Shown: positions 48,437 to 60,604, counted from the stretch's first letter. The stretch: DNA of 64,000 nucleotides from Cannabis sativa (GCF_029168945.1 NW_026870038.1:744001-808000), one strand, 5' to 3'. A program made the numbers and translations. The notes: a model not told the origin generated them from the sequence alone.

Positions 48437-49357
48437 CAAGTTTTGGGAATTTTTTAAAGTCATAGAAGATTTCATTTGAAACTTAAAAACATGAGTAGAA
48501 AATTGGGAACTAAACTCGTGTTTGTATAATCAATAATATGATCTTCTAATTGTATCGAGGGTAAGCGTTTTTTGAATTTAAAAAATATTTGGTTGAATTT
48601 ATATTCATGATTTTTTATTTTTTTACTGAAAATATTAATTCTATTTTAATCGAATCAAAAAAATTTGTTTCCCAAAAAGTTTGATTTTTTTTACTAATCA
48701 AGTCATTGAATATGTTAATAATCTTTATCAACTAATCAAGTCTTCTATCTATCTATCTATCAAATCATATACCATCATGATTTGTATTTGATCCAAAATT
48801 CATTACTTGCTCACAACAATATTCATACCATTAATTTACTTAATTCTTAATGTTTTTCCTTTTAAAAGAGAAAAATCACTTAATTTTTCACTACTTAATT
48901 ATAGAGGAATTTTTATTTTTATAGTTTTTAAGGTTCTAAATGTGTAAAAATATTACTTTTTCCTTAAAAAAGGTATTTTATATGAGAGTTTAAAAGAAAA
49001 AGTTAAAATATATGAAAACCTATAAAGTAACTAGTTACCAATCTGATTACTCTAAGGGTAACTAGTTACTCATATTTTTTTAATTTTTTCTTGAATTTTT
49101 TCTATAATATAACTTTTCTGAAAAAGAAAAAAAAAATATATTATTGCACAAATTGTATAAAAAACCAAAAAATTTGTAATTTTGCTCTTGATTGTAAGGA
49201 ATTTAGTCACAAAATTAGAATCAAAATTGAAAAACCCTGCACTTATGGTAAATATCAACATGAATATCACAAGGGTAACGTTATTTTTGCAAAGTGGTGC
49301 AAAGGCTTCCAAACAAGATATTGAGTAAATTCCATAAATTATTAAGTGTCAACTCAA

Positions 49358-49404
<47 letters not shown>

Positions 49405-49686
49405 AAGAATGAAAGGAATTCAAGTCCCATTATTAAAAACTCCAAAAATTTGGACATAATTTTAACTTGTGTTTTATTTTATTTTGTTCTATTTACTTAT
49501 TAAGTTTATTATCACACGTGCTATATGGGCCTAGGTTAAAATGATACCGGGGCTAAGTTGGGCTGCAAGTTTTGGGATAGCAATATATTTACCCACTAAA
49601 AAATAAATTTAAAAAATTCACACCAAATACTAAATTTTTTGAAAATTTGAAAAAAAAAATTGAGAAATTTTTACTATTATTATAAA
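48437..49686. other. AT-rich intergenic DNA with an (AAT)n microsatellite
   Basis: Holds an AAT repeat of about 15 units (about 49358-49402) and a palindrome gtaactagttac near 49028. No gene. Confidence 0.65.
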
Positions 49687-50652
49687 TCAAAGATCATTTA
49701 CAACAATAGAGAAAATAGGACGTGGAATTTCCCCCATCCAACAGACGTCTTCATCCAACTCTAGAGCATACTTTGCTAAGCCGTGGGCAACTTGATTAGC
49801 ATACCTACGAACATGAGCGACTGTAATTCTAGGAAAAAAGGACAAAAGACAACGTACATCATTAATTAAATCTGAAAAACAAGATAAGTCTTTGTGTGAA
49901 GAGGTCAAAGTAGAAGACACTCTTAAAGCATTTGTTTTAACTTGCATTATCGAGAATTGTTGTTGAAAAGCCCAATTAAGACTGTGAAATAGAGCCTTAG
50001 CTTCCATTTCATCACTTCTAAAACAGCATTGTACTAGTTTGGATAATGCAGTCACAACTTCTCCTTTGTGATTTCTAATTACTGCTCGAATTCCTAATAT
50101 TTTTTCCTTGTCATTCACTACCGCATCTAAATTCATTTTAAAACAATTTATGGTTGGCGGCTGCCATGGAGTCATATCTGTTGTTGTGCATTGTATGTTT
50201 GCTGGTGCAGCACAGAAACATTTGTTCGTTGCTAGTGCATGTATCCTGGGAATGACAATCTCTGTTGGCAAGAAGAGAGCTACTCAGGTTGGCATGTCTA
50301 ATGATGCTGATTCCACATTTTGTTGCTGGTGTGATAATGAACCATTGTGGATGTCTTTACCTTTTTGCTTTATAAATCTATAATTATCCATATAATTGAC
50401 AGCATGTGTTGCAAGTGCAGAAGCATCATGTTTTACTCCACCATGAAGTAGTTTATTTCTATCATTCCAAATGCTCCACATTAGACAAATTAGGAGTTCA
50501 AAATTAGCCTTATCCATAATTGTTGAGAGATGAATGAAGTAGTCTCCATTAAACATATCATGAGCACAATGGAAATCAATGTTAAATTTTATTGACTTCC
50601 AAACCAATTTTGCATGTTTACACGTGAATAAGGCATGCCCTATTGACTCCAA
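49687..50652 (-). pseudogene. LINE 2 RNase H and preceding region
   Basis: 50652-50284: ESIGHALFTCKHAKLVWKS is the zinc-region end, then LICLMWSIWNDRNKLLHGG, the typical pre-RNase H segment. 50271-49687: RNase H-like fold with FKMNLDAVVNDKEKILGI (Asp present), EMEAKALFHSLNWAFQQ and AHVRRYANQVAHGLAKYALE. A stop or frame change between 50271 and 50284 splits them. Confidence 0.88.
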
Positions 50653-50663
50653 AGCACTCTTAC

Positions 50664-50789
50664 TATTAAGATTCCCACATTACTAATGTGTGGAAATAAA
50701 TTGTGATATATAAGATGAAAGGGCTACTCCTCCCATTGCCAATTGGTTTTGGGATGGAACATCATTCATCTTATCCTCAAATTCTAACA
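50664..50789 (+). repeat. TRIM LTR 1
   Basis: TATTAAGATTCCCACATTAC to CAAATTCTAACA. Differs from LTR 2 mainly in its first 20 bases. Confidence 0.93.
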
Positions 50790-50802
50790 TGGTATCAGAG
50801 CC
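50790..50802 (+). promoter_or_regulatory. TRIM primer-binding site
   Basis: TGGTATCAGAGCC, a perfect match to the common initiator-Met tRNA primer site, starts directly after LTR 1. Confidence 0.93.
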
Positions 50803-51121
50803 ACTTGTGATCCGTTGTGAGCCCAAATTGCCACCGGTCCAAAAAGTCGTCCGTTGTGAGCCAAAGTGCTGTCGGTCCAAATAGATACTTCTGTTGTCTC
50901 TCTTATAACCTCCATTTGGGACCTTTCGGCCAATGTGTGCCAATTTTTAGTGTTGAGGTCTTTGACCTGTTTCCAAATCCACAAATTTCCCGACGTGTAC
51001 ACCCACAAATTTCTCGATATTTGGCCTTGTGGGATTCTTTCAAATGTCACGTTCGGTCATGTGGTCTCTTAAAGGTCGTTCGTTATACTCACACTTTCCA
51101 GGCACAAACGTGAGGAGGGTG

Positions 51122-51251
51122 TATTAAGAGTTAGTCCCAGATTGCTAATGTGTGGAAATAAATTGTGATATATAAGATGAAAGGGCTACTCCTCCCATTG
51201 CCAATTAGTTTTGGGATGGAACCTCATTCATCTTATCCTCAAATTCTAACA
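51122..51251 (+). repeat. TRIM LTR 2
   Basis: TATTAAGAGTTAGTCCCAG to CAAATTCTAACA; follows the purine tract. Confidence 0.93.
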
Positions 51252-52519
51252 CTTACACCTTGTGCAAACCGCTGAATCAATAACTTTTCTTTTGTGCAAA
51301 GCAGTGGCGACAGGCAATGCTTGTTGGATGACCTTCCAAGATAATATTTTCACCTTTGGTGGTATTTTCAAAACCCAAAAAAATTTCCACCATCTTTTGT
51401 AATTGTCAGATGTTGATTCTTCATTGGTTTGCGAGATGGAAGTTGCTAGATGAAAGCCAGACTTTACAGAATAAATCCTATTGGTGGTATGATGCCATAT
51501 AAGTCGATCATGAGATTGGCAATAACTTAATGGAATAGTAATAATTCTATCAATGTCAATTGTTGTGAAATGCTCTTGTAGAAGAGGTATATTCCATTCC
51601 ATAGTATTATATATGAATGTCGATACTAGAAGGTTTGGACACCTAGTGTAGCTAATTGGCTTGAAATCCATATGTCCAGGGATCCAAGGGTCCAAATCAC
51701 TCCTAACATGCAACCCACTACCAATCTTGTATCTTAGACCTTTTAGAAGCAATTCTCTTCCTCAATTGATTTCTTGCCAAATTAAAGAAGGAGAGTGTCC
51801 TAAATGAGCTTCTAAAAATGAGTTCTTTGAAAAGTACTTATGCTTTAAAAGTCGACTTAACAAGGAGTCCAGCATCTCGAATATTCTCCATGCTTATTTT
51901 ACTAACATTGCTTGGTTGAAATCAATAAACGAACGAAAATCCATTCCTCCTTCAAATTTTGACTTGCATAGTAATTTCCACATTTTCCAATGGATTTTAG
52001 ATCCATCTTTGTTAGTTCCCCACCAAAAGTTTGCTATCATTGATTCAAGTTAATTACAAAAACCAATCGGCAATCGAAAATAACTCATGGCATATGTGGG
52101 GATAGATTGAACCACTGCCTTTAATAACACCTCTTTCCCACCAACTAAAAAAAAAATTCATTCCAAGCATGAAGTAGTTTCCAAATCTTTTCCTTGACAT
52201 TGCTGAATAATTCTTTTTTATTGTGGCTTGAATAAGCAGGGAGACCAAGGTAAGATTCATGGCAATCACGTATTGGCATACCTAATGTTTGGTTGAAAAA
52301 AGTCTTTGCCTCATCCTTCGTATTGGGAGAAAAGGACATGATTGACTTCTGCGTATTTAACAATTGTCCTAACGCTCGGTGATAAACATCAAGAACATGT
52401 TTTATAGCCAAGGCCGAATTTGAATTTGCTTGACAGAACAAAAGACTATCGTCATCAAATAACAAATGCGAGACTGAAGGGGCATGTCTAGCAAACTTTA
52501 AACCATTCACATGTCCCAA
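51252..52519 (-). pseudogene. LINE 2 reverse transcriptase (C-terminal half)
   Basis: 52519-52145: HLLFDDDSLLFCQANSN is the RT catalytic motif (FDDD for FADD), then ESYLGLPAYSSHNKKELF. About 52100-51753, in broken frames: FWWGTNKDGSKIHW and GGMDFRSFIDFNQAML. 51752-51246: GLRYKIGSGLHVRSDLDPW, DRLIWHHTTNRIYSVKSGF, the zinc-region start TRCKC. The TRIM cuts the zinc region from RNase H. Confidence 0.88.
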
Positions 52520-53898
52520 ATTTTCTGCATGCTTATATGGCTTTTTCTCACATTTATTTTTTTTAATGGAAATTTTTAATTGTTAATGCTTTTATGGTTT
52601 TTCTTTATAAATTTTTCAATTATTTTACTTTTTCTTTCTCATATTATTTTGAGAAATACTAAAAGGCACTTATGGTGGTTAGCACTCTTATAAGGTACAA
52701 TAACGTTACTCGTAAAACTCAATAATGGGTCTCACTTATTTCACTTTAATAAATATTACAAAAATTGCTAACCAATTATTGGGTGATACTTCATCGTGGT
52801 GCTAGGTACTATAAATAAGGCATGCTCTATTATTTTAGCATGAAGAGAACTATTTTCATAGTAAATTATTTTAGCATTTTGTGCCCAACATAAATGTAAA
52901 TAAAATTTATATAATTTTCTTAAATAATTCTTAAGATGGAGTTCTCTCCCATTGGTTTTAAATAGATCAATGTAGTAGCCCAAGCCCAAGCCCAAGCCCA
53001 TACTATTGATATTCAAAATTCGACTAGATAAATTACACTCTATACTCTTTTTATATTGTCCTCTTTTATTTTTACCTTCTTTTTTAAAATCTATCATTTT
53101 TACCTCTTTTTTTAAACATTGTACCAATTTTGCCCCTATCACTTCAAGATACTCTCCATGTGATTCTCTTATATAAGGGTATTTTGGGTATAATACATAT
53201 AAAAAGAGGTATGTTTCAAATAAATATAAAATTAGAGGTAAATTTGATTAATTGATGAATAAAAGAGGCATTTTTCAACTTACCCCTTAGATCTAAACAT
53301 ATACCATCATAAATAATTTTAGGGAAAATTGAGTTACCCAAGCATAATTAATCATAATTACCCAAGCACTAATTTAATTAAGTTTCTACTCATTTTTAGA
53401 TACAAATTTACTAAATTACCATCCTCAATTTAATTACATTCACCATCTTATCATAAGAGCAAATGTAGAACGAAATTTTACTTTAGAAAAATACTAAAAG
53501 AACCCAAAAATAAATAATAAATAAAAAACTATGAATCAAGTTAAGGACATACTAGGAATTTTAATATTAAACTAATAAATGGGAATGTATTAAAAAGGGT
53601 GGTATTTTTCGACTTGAAACTCAACAAAGTGGTATAAATCTATCTAATACCAAAAACCCAACTTATTTGATTGGATGAAAACTCAAATTTTCAGTGGAAT
53701 ATTTCATTTAACTTTTATTTTTGCAAATTACAAGCAAATTTAGTAACACATTTTTCATTTTTTTTCTTTTCAAGGGTGTTAATAAAAACATACATTAAAC
53801 CCCACTTTGTCAAAATAGAAAAATTCACCACAATGAGAGAGAATATATCCAAACCAAAATATAGCAAAAGTATATGTATAGTATATATAGATTATGAA
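52520..53898. other. AT-rich intergenic DNA downstream of COMT
   Basis: Contains a CCCAAG hexamer repeated four times (about 52979-53000). Otherwise stop-rich. The COMT 3' UTR must lie at the right edge; no unambiguous polyadenylation signal chosen. Confidence 0.6.
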
Positions 53899-56800
53899 TT
53901 AAATGGTCTTGAGAAATTCCATGATATGGGTATTGAAAGCATTGCAATGGACTTTGAAGCCTTTAAAGCCAGCTCCCTTAGCCAATGCCTCAAACTCTTT
54001 CTCTGTTCTCTCTTTGCCACCAGGGTTATGGGCCAACATGATCACATCAATGTGGACCGTACTCTTTGTGGCAAGGCTCGAGTCCGGTGCCACCGGAAGA
54101 ATGCACTCGGCCACGATCACTTTTCCGTGTTCGGGCAGTGCAGCGTGGCAGTTCTTCAAGAATTTCAAGCAGTGTTCATTGCTCCAATCATGGCAAATCC
54201 ACTGTTTTTCGCGAAAACGATATTATTAGAGGCCCGAAATGAAATATGGTATTTTTGTAATTATTGTTTTAAAAGTGATATTTTTCTAAAGTTTGAGATA
54301 TTGTACGGTAAACTATTTGAAATTAGGGAGAAATTTACACTCAATATAATTTTATTTTACTTTTCATAAGAAAAAAAAACAATATTTTATGGTAAAATTG
54401 TAATTTTGAAATAAAGAAAATGTCATTTTTGAAAACCCTCTAATTATGTACCTTCATGAAAATTGCATCTCCTTTTGGTACACTTACAAACATGTCTCCT
54501 CCAACATGCTCTACACCTATTATAATAACCATAAACAATATTTATTAGTTTTAAAATTCATAAATTCTAACTCAAATTATTACCCAAAAAATTAATAAAA
54601 ATATTATTTTTTTCGATATTCGAGACTCTTGTAGTAGTTCTTACCGGCCAATGGAGGTGCATCTTCGATGACATGAGGCAAATCGAAGTTAATACCCTTA
54701 ATAGTAGGGTACTTAGAGACGATCATGTTAACAACAGCTCCAGTACCACCACCAACATCAACAATCGAGTTAAGACCCTCGAAACCCTTGTAAGTTTCGA
54801 GGATTTTTTTCATGGTAATAGTCGAGTGGTCGGACATTCCTCTATTAAAGATTTTATTGAACCTTTGATCGGTTCCATGATATTCAAATGCTGTCATTCC
54901 ATATGCCTTGTTGAAAGGTATTCCTCCATCAAGTACTGCATCTTTCAAGTGATACCTAATACATATTACCAAAGATAACTAACACTTATTATTATTGTCT
55001 TTTTTTTTTGAAAAAAATAAAATTAATAATGAGTCTTAAGTCTAAATAAGAAAATTAGTCAATTTTATGGTTGAGTTTGTGCATATAGATTCTACTAGCA
55101 AATAAAATGTCATTATCAAGTCAAGTTGTATTTGTTGACTTTGGTTGATGATTTTATCTTTCCTTATTAAAAAAAAATAATAAAAAAATACATGTAGTTA
55201 AAACTAGTGAAAATGATTAATTTGGTAAGAGAAATGATAAAAGGTACTCCTCTCTAATATATTTTTTAATGTCATACCGCTATTAGTGTAATTAAATATC
55301 AAGTCTCATATAACTTTTAAAAAATATCACTAATTATTTATAAAGCGTCACTTATAAAATATACTGAACAACACTGATACTATTCTTATAAAGCGTCACT
55401 TATAAAATATACTGAACAACACTGATACTACCCAATAACAATGCTCATTTGGTAAATAGTAGTTAATATTTCCCTTTCATTAATTTTCACCTACATCATA
55501 ATTTGTTGTTCATTCACACTCATCATATTTAAAAATATATAAAATAAAATATGAAATTATTGAGACAATATTTGGTGTTTGGTAGTAGGTGAAGTGTTGT
55601 CCAAACAATCCCTCTCAAGAAAAATAAAAGTGTGGCCAAACACGTTTTGATTTGGAATCTTTTACTTTTATTATTACTTTTTTAATTTCTTTTTATATGA
55701 GTTTTAAGAAGCACTTGTACCACTACTATAGCTATCTCTAATCTCTATTATATCTTAGACCTTAATTACTTTCCCAAAATAGTAACTTACTATGTTTAAC
55801 ACTAATTCCTAATATTAATTTATTTTCTTCATATGTGAAACGAATAATATACTTCAAATAATTGATTACATAAATAGACTGATTTTGTAAAGATATAACT
55901 CTTTGAGTCATTATTATCTAAACTTATTATTTATTTTTTCTTCATGAAAGTAACATTATATAATATTATCAACACATACATAGACTATACTTTTCAAGTT
56001 ATAATAAAATTCAATTTCATATTAAGTTTGAAAGACAAAAACCAAAGACAAATTTACATTATTTATATTTATATATAAAGACTAATTTTTTTTTTTCTTT
56101 TTAAATTTTTTAATATATGAATATACATATTGATATAATTGTTTTAGTATATGAAAAATAAAATGGTTTTTGTTTCCCTTCATGTATAGCTGAATACCCA
56201 TTAAATTTAGTTACCTCTAATAAAAAAAATAGATCCAAGTTTAAATCACCTCCCACATTTTTCATTTCAATAATATTAATTATCTTTTTCCAAAAAGCAA
56301 AATGCTCATAAAAATTCAATAAATTTTGTTTTAAAAAAATGCTCATAATTTTTTTTTTAAAAAAAAAAACAACAGATAAAAAATTAAAAAAAGAAATAAA
56401 CAGAACACCCCTAATTATGCCTTAAAATCAATCAAATCTTATTAACTAAAACAACAACAAATAGAAAGGAATACATATATAGATACTTAATAAAATAATT
56501 AGTTAAATTTATATATATATAAAAAAATTATTATTAATAATAATAAAAACAGAAAACCCCTAATTATGCCTAAAATCAATCCAAACTAATTAACTAAAAC
56601 AACCCTTACATTAAAAAAGCAATAATAATGTTAATAATAATAAAAATAATTTGCGACATAAATACTTAAGTTTATCTCACAATTTCAAATAAATACATAA
56701 GTTTAATTTTTGGCTAATACTTAAGTTACATATCTGAAACTCTGTAATTACCTAACCGTTAAATATTAAGTCATTATATCCACGTGTCATTTTTTTATTG

Positions 56801-58188
56801 GTATATTTAAACTATTTTTTTTTTTAAAATAATAAAAATTTAATGACTTGGACCAATTAAGAATTACCACGTGACAATTTATTTAATCAGATACTTACAA
56901 AAAGTTCTAAAATTATAACTTATTAAACCTAGGTATTTATTTGCAACTGAAAGTTAAAATTAAGTATTTATACCGTAAATTACTCTAATAATAATAATAA
57001 AAAATAAATAAAACCCTAAAATAACCACAGATAGAAATAATTAATTAAATAAATAGATGATTAATTAATTAAAAGTGATTTAATTATAGATAATAATTAA
57101 TTAAATAAATAGATGATTAATTAATTAAAAGTGATTAAGTATAGATAATAATTAATTAAATAAATAGATGATTAATTAATTAAAAGTGATTTAAGTATAG
57201 ATAATAATTAATTAAATAAATAGATGATTAATTAATTAAAAGTGATTAAGTATAGATAATAATTAATTAAAGGTTAATTAGAATTTTTGCCCCTGAAATT
57301 TGAGATGTACCAAATCATGTCCCCTGAACATTTTAGGTCATTGAAAATGTCCCTGAACTATTGAGATTGTTGGATTTAAGGATTTTTTTTTTTTCTAATT
57401 TTAGTAAAAAAGTCTAACATGGAGGAAAGTTCAGATGACATAATTTAGTACTTGTCAAAGTTCGAAGGGCATGATTTGGTAGTTATCAAAGTCTGGGGAA
57501 TATGGTTTAGTACATAAATAATCATTAAAATAGTAAAATTGAATAAAATTAGACAAAAGTCCTTAAATTCAACAATCTCAATAGTTCAGGGGTATTTTCA
57601 ATGACCTTAAAAGTTCAGGGGGCATGATGTGGTACATGTGAAAATTCAAGGGGCAAAAATTCTAATTAGCCTTAATTAAATAAATAGATGATTAATTAAT
57701 TAAAAGTGATTAAGTATAAATAAAAATTAATTAAGTATAGTTAATAATAGTAGTAATTACCAACTCTCCATAAGAACCTTATCCTGGTTCATGAGACAAA
57801 GAGGAGCAATGGAGACTCCATCTTCATTCTTCGTCAGATATTTACTCACCGGAGCCAACCCATAAAGCCTCTCCACCTTCCCTTCCTCTTCCGCCGTCTC
57901 ACGCAGCGAGTACGTCACCACGTTGTAGCTAGCCAACAGTCTCAGCATCCGGTCCAGCATCACAGGGGCGTCTGGGTTCTGAGTCGGAAGCTGTTCGGCT
58001 ATGTCGGAAGGTGAGAGAAACGCGCCTGGACCGGCCTTGGCTATGATCTCCAAGAGGTCGAGCTCCAAAGCTGCTTTGAGAACCATGGGTAAGACTGAGG
58101 CACTGGCTAATTGCATGGCGAAGAGGTTTGCTTCTTCGTCGGATATTTGGGTTGGGGTCATTTGGGTCTCTATTCCTGTTGAACCCAT
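53899..58188 (-). CDS. COMT: Caffeic acid 3-O-methyltransferase (COMT), four exons
   Basis: Exons: 58188-57761, 54955-54645, 54516-54452 and 54201-53899, all GT-AG, giving 368 residues (family about 365). It transfers methyl from S-adenosylmethionine to the 3/5-hydroxyl of caffeoyl and 5-hydroxyconiferyl-type compounds in monolignol synthesis, in the cytosol. Residues 1-140 form the dimerisation domain. The SAM loop is [10 protein letters not shown] (208-217). Catalytic His272 (WICHDW), Glu300 and Glu332 correspond to alfalfa His269/Glu297/Glu329. Substrate-pocket positions Met133, Asn134, Leu139, Ala165, His169, Phe175, Phe179, Met183, His186, Ile322, Met323 and Asn327 all agree with alfalfa COMT as I recall it. 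Asn276 replaces the common Asp (HDWSNEHC), outside the catalytic set. No stop or frameshift. The start is the first Met of the conserved MGSTG N-terminus. Confidence 0.96.
55338..55431. repeat. 48-bp direct duplication in COMT intron 1
   Basis: Two tandem copies starting TTATAAAGCGTCACTTATAA, at 55338 and 55386, identical over about 46 bases. Confidence 0.92.
56644..56985. mobile_element. GAGTAATTT-family Mutator-like MITE in COMT intron 1
   Basis: Left AAATAATTTGCGACATAAAT (GAG mutated to AAA), right CCGTAAATTACTC. 9-bp flanks TAATAATAA on both sides (56635-56643, 56986-56994), though these are low-complexity. Interior matches 34647-35472 without its nested MITE. Confidence 0.8.
57030..57730. 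repeat. 55-bp minisatellite in COMT intron 1, split by a MITE
   Basis: About four tandem units of 55-57 bp (ATAATTAATTAAATAAATAG start) over 57030-57271. The fifth unit is interrupted at TTAATTAAA and resumes at 57672. Alternate units carry gattaagta and gatttaagta variants, hinting at a higher-order pair. Confidence 0.92.
57272..57671. mobile_element. GGCTAATTAG-family Mutator-like MITE in COMT intron 1 (400 bp)
   Basis: Left GGTTAATTAGAATTTTTGCC, right GGCAAAAATTCTAATTAGCC. Perfect 9-bp target duplication TTAATTAAA (57263-57271, 57672-57680) within the minisatellite unit. Sister copy at 60118-60474. Confidence 0.9.
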
Positions 58189-58315
58189 TTTTATCTTATT
58201 ATTATTATTTCAATTTCAGATCTCTCTCTCTATATATATATATGTATATAGAAAAATGAAGAAGAAGAAGAAGAAAGGTAAAGTTAAGAGTGTGGTGTGG
58301 TTTAGAATTGGGCAA

Positions 58316-58323
58316 TATATATA
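58316..58323 (-). promoter_or_regulatory. Likely COMT TATA box
   Basis: On the minus strand CTATATATATTGCC lies about 128 bp before the start codon. It is followed by a CT-rich leader (CTTTCTTCTTCTTC and CTCTCTCTC runs) typical of plant 5' UTRs, and by an ACC-rich ccacaccacac stretch near the expected start site. Confidence 0.6.
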
Positions 58324-58329
58324 GTGGAA

Positions 58330-60108
58330 TTATTTTTGTGTTGTAGTTGATAATGATGATGATGATCTTTATTGTCAAATTTGATTTTGATTGGCTATAT
58401 GGGATGTGGACCCACTCTTATATAATATATATAGATGTATTTATATATCAGCATTTGGACACTATGCCCACTACCTTATCATAGGTATAAAAATGAGAAA
58501 TGTTATAGGGTGAATCTCAATATCTGATCTCATATAATTTAATATAATAAAGTATCGTTAGCTAATCGCAACGTGATATGTCGAGAAAGTGATAGATACC
58601 ACTAGTACTTAATAGCAATGTTCGTATAATAATTTGTAATTGGTTACTAATATTTTTTAAAAAGTATTTTTTTTAGATTATATAAAATTAATATTTAGTT
58701 ATATTAATAATAATATGATGGATAGAAATGTGTTTTTAACAATTGAGGGTGTATGTATATGTATGGTTGGACACTACATTTTGTTTGGTGGTGTCACTCT
58801 TCTTTGTATTATTGGTTATCTTATTATCTTTAAATCATTACTCTATTGTCTTCAAGAACAATTGTTTTTGGTTTTAATGACTATTAAATGTTTTTTAGTA
58901 AGTCTTTCTACCTCCTATTTAAATATTTATTAAAGTTTCTTTTATGTTTTTTTATGATTAGGTATGTTGTAGTTATTTAGGATTATTTTTAAATTTTTAA
59001 AAAATTTTAAATAGTCTATAATACTAAAAATAAGGTTTAAATAATTTATTAGAAATATAATTATTTTATCTTATATGTACTGTGGTAAATTATTTGAAAT
59101 TTTTTAAAACCAAATGATCATAAAATACTACAATATAAACAATTATATATATATAAAAAATAATCTGAAAAACTCTTGAAAATCGAAACAAATAAAAATG
59201 TACCGAAACATTTGTTTTAGAATACTATATTTTAAGTGGTTTGAAAATTAATATATAAAATTTTAATTATTAGTTGGTAGTATTTTATAATAATATTTTA
59301 GTGGTTTGAAAAGATCATGATTGATTTTTGTTTATCTCTTGTATTTGTTTATTTATGTGATGATTAACAATAATAACAAGAGGAATTGTTGGGGGTTAGG
59401 ATCACCTTCACAAAGAGATGAAGAGGGAGAAAATTAATTAAATTAGGATATATGAAGAAATTCTAGAATATATTATATTTTGTGCTTGAGAAATTATATG
59501 TATATATGTGTACTAGAAATTCTAGAATATATTATATTTTGTGATTGGTCACATAGTATAAAAATTATTATGTATATAATCTTAATACTTATTTATCAAA
59601 AGATCGATCAACCACCATACAAAAATCAACTTTAAATTATAATCAAAACAAAATGACAAAAATAAATATATATATCCTTCTTGTAAGTTTGAATTGTGAT
59701 TTGTAATTAATAAAGAAAGAAAAATCATATGTATATATATGTGATTAAATGTCATAATTTTCTTCTTCTTCTTCTTCTTCATGAACTTCAACTATATTTA
59801 GTGATATTATTATAGCTTTAGCTAAAGTCTTTTTTTGACTTATATAGCATAATCATACTCATGCATACACACCCATGAAAATGACCTATGTAATATATGT
59901 AACACATATATTAGTGTTTAATGACTACTTTTCTTATAAGTTATATCTCATTATACAATTATTTTGTTATGATAAAAAAATGTAATTAGCTCTATATGTA
60001 CTTTTCTTTAAAAATATTTTTGAAAAATTTTACAATGGACCCATTAAAAGAGAAGCATTGATATAGTACTTTTATCTAGTTTTTGCTCTGAGAGATTTTT
60101 TTATTTCA
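58330..60108. other. Region upstream of COMT
   Basis: AT-rich, with short GAT and CTT microsatellites (about 58352, 59760). Regulatory elements for COMT would lie at its left end, but I recognise none with confidence. Frames of about 70 codons are compositional. Confidence 0.55.
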
Positions 60109-60117
60109 TTTTTTTAT

Positions 60118-60474
60118 GGCTAATTAGGATTTTTGCCCCCTGAACTTTGACATGTACCAAATCATGCCCCCTGAACTTTTAAGGTTATTGAAAATACCCC
60201 TGAACAATTGAGATTATTGAATTTAAGGATTTTTTTCTATTTTTAGTAAAAAAGTCTAACATGGATTAAAGTTCAGGCGGCATAATTTAGTATATGTCAA
60301 AGTTCGAAGGACATGATTTGGTAGATATCAAAGTCTGGGGAACATGGTTTAGTACATAAACAATCACTGAAATAGTAAAATTGAATGAAATTAGACAAAA
60401 GTCTTTAAATCCAACAATCTCAATAGTTCAGGGGATATTTTTAACGACTCAGGGGGCAAAAATCCTAATTAGCT
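60118..60474. mobile_element. GGCTAATTAG-family Mutator-like MITE upstream of COMT
   Basis: Left GGCTAATTAGGATTTTTGCC, right GGCAAAAATCCTAATTAGC(T). 9-mers TTTTTTTAT flank both sides (60109-60117, 60475-60483). Interior matches 57272-57671 in the same orientation. Confidence 0.88.
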
Positions 60475-60604
60475 TTTTTTTATGATTGTGTAAATCATAA
60501 TTATTTAAGATATTCTGTAAAATTTTGAGAAATTTAAAATAAATTAACATGTCAACACTAGAGTTCAAACTGGATATTGTACACGAGACTCTTTTATTAT
60601 ATAT

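Larger units (their letters stand above)
50664..51251 (+). mobile_element. Complete TRIM retrotransposon (588 bp)
   Basis: LTRs of 126 and 130 bp around 332 bp of non-coding sequence. Perfect 5-bp target duplication CTTAC (50659-50663, 51252-51256). A perfect primer site TGGTATCAGAGCC follows LTR 1, and a purine tract GAGGAGGGTG precedes LTR 2. Termini are TATTAAGA...TCTAACA, TA rather than TG at the start, as in the solo LTR at 32875. Needs enzymes from another element. Confidence 0.95.
49687..52519 (-). mobile_element. L1-type LINE 2, truncated, interrupted by a TRIM
   Basis: Minus-strand LINE remnant running from mid-RT to RNase H. The 5' end is lost inside RT at about 52520. A complete TRIM sits at 50664-51251. 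No poly(A) is visible at the 3' side. Different subfamily from LINE 1. Confidence 0.88.
54956..57760 (-). other. COMT intron 1 (2.8 kb)
   Basis: Starts GTAATT after ...GAGAGTTG and ends ATTAG before GTATCAC, splitting the Trp143 codon. It holds two Mutator-like MITEs, a 55-bp minisatellite and a 48-bp duplication. The other introns are 128 bp (54517-54644) and 250 bp (54202-54451). Confidence 0.93.

Noticed and set aside
45090..48480. Target-site duplication for LINE 1 (aggttttgaaagaaattttt and aagttttgggaatttttt)
   Set aside because: The two stretches are only roughly similar and AT-rich; not good enough to claim.
50784..51113. Frames of 68-98 codons on both strands
   Set aside because: They cover the non-coding interior of the TRIM between primer site and purine tract.
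53671..54369. 232-codon plus-strand frame and other plus-strand frames at 53903 and 54673
   Set aside because: They are antisense shadows of COMT exons 2 and 4, whose minus-strand translation matches the family end to end.
58715..58933. 72-codon hydrophobic frame that looks like a membrane peptide
   Set aside because: Leu/Ile/Phe-rich as expected from T-rich DNA; no family likeness, no promoter or conservation to support it.
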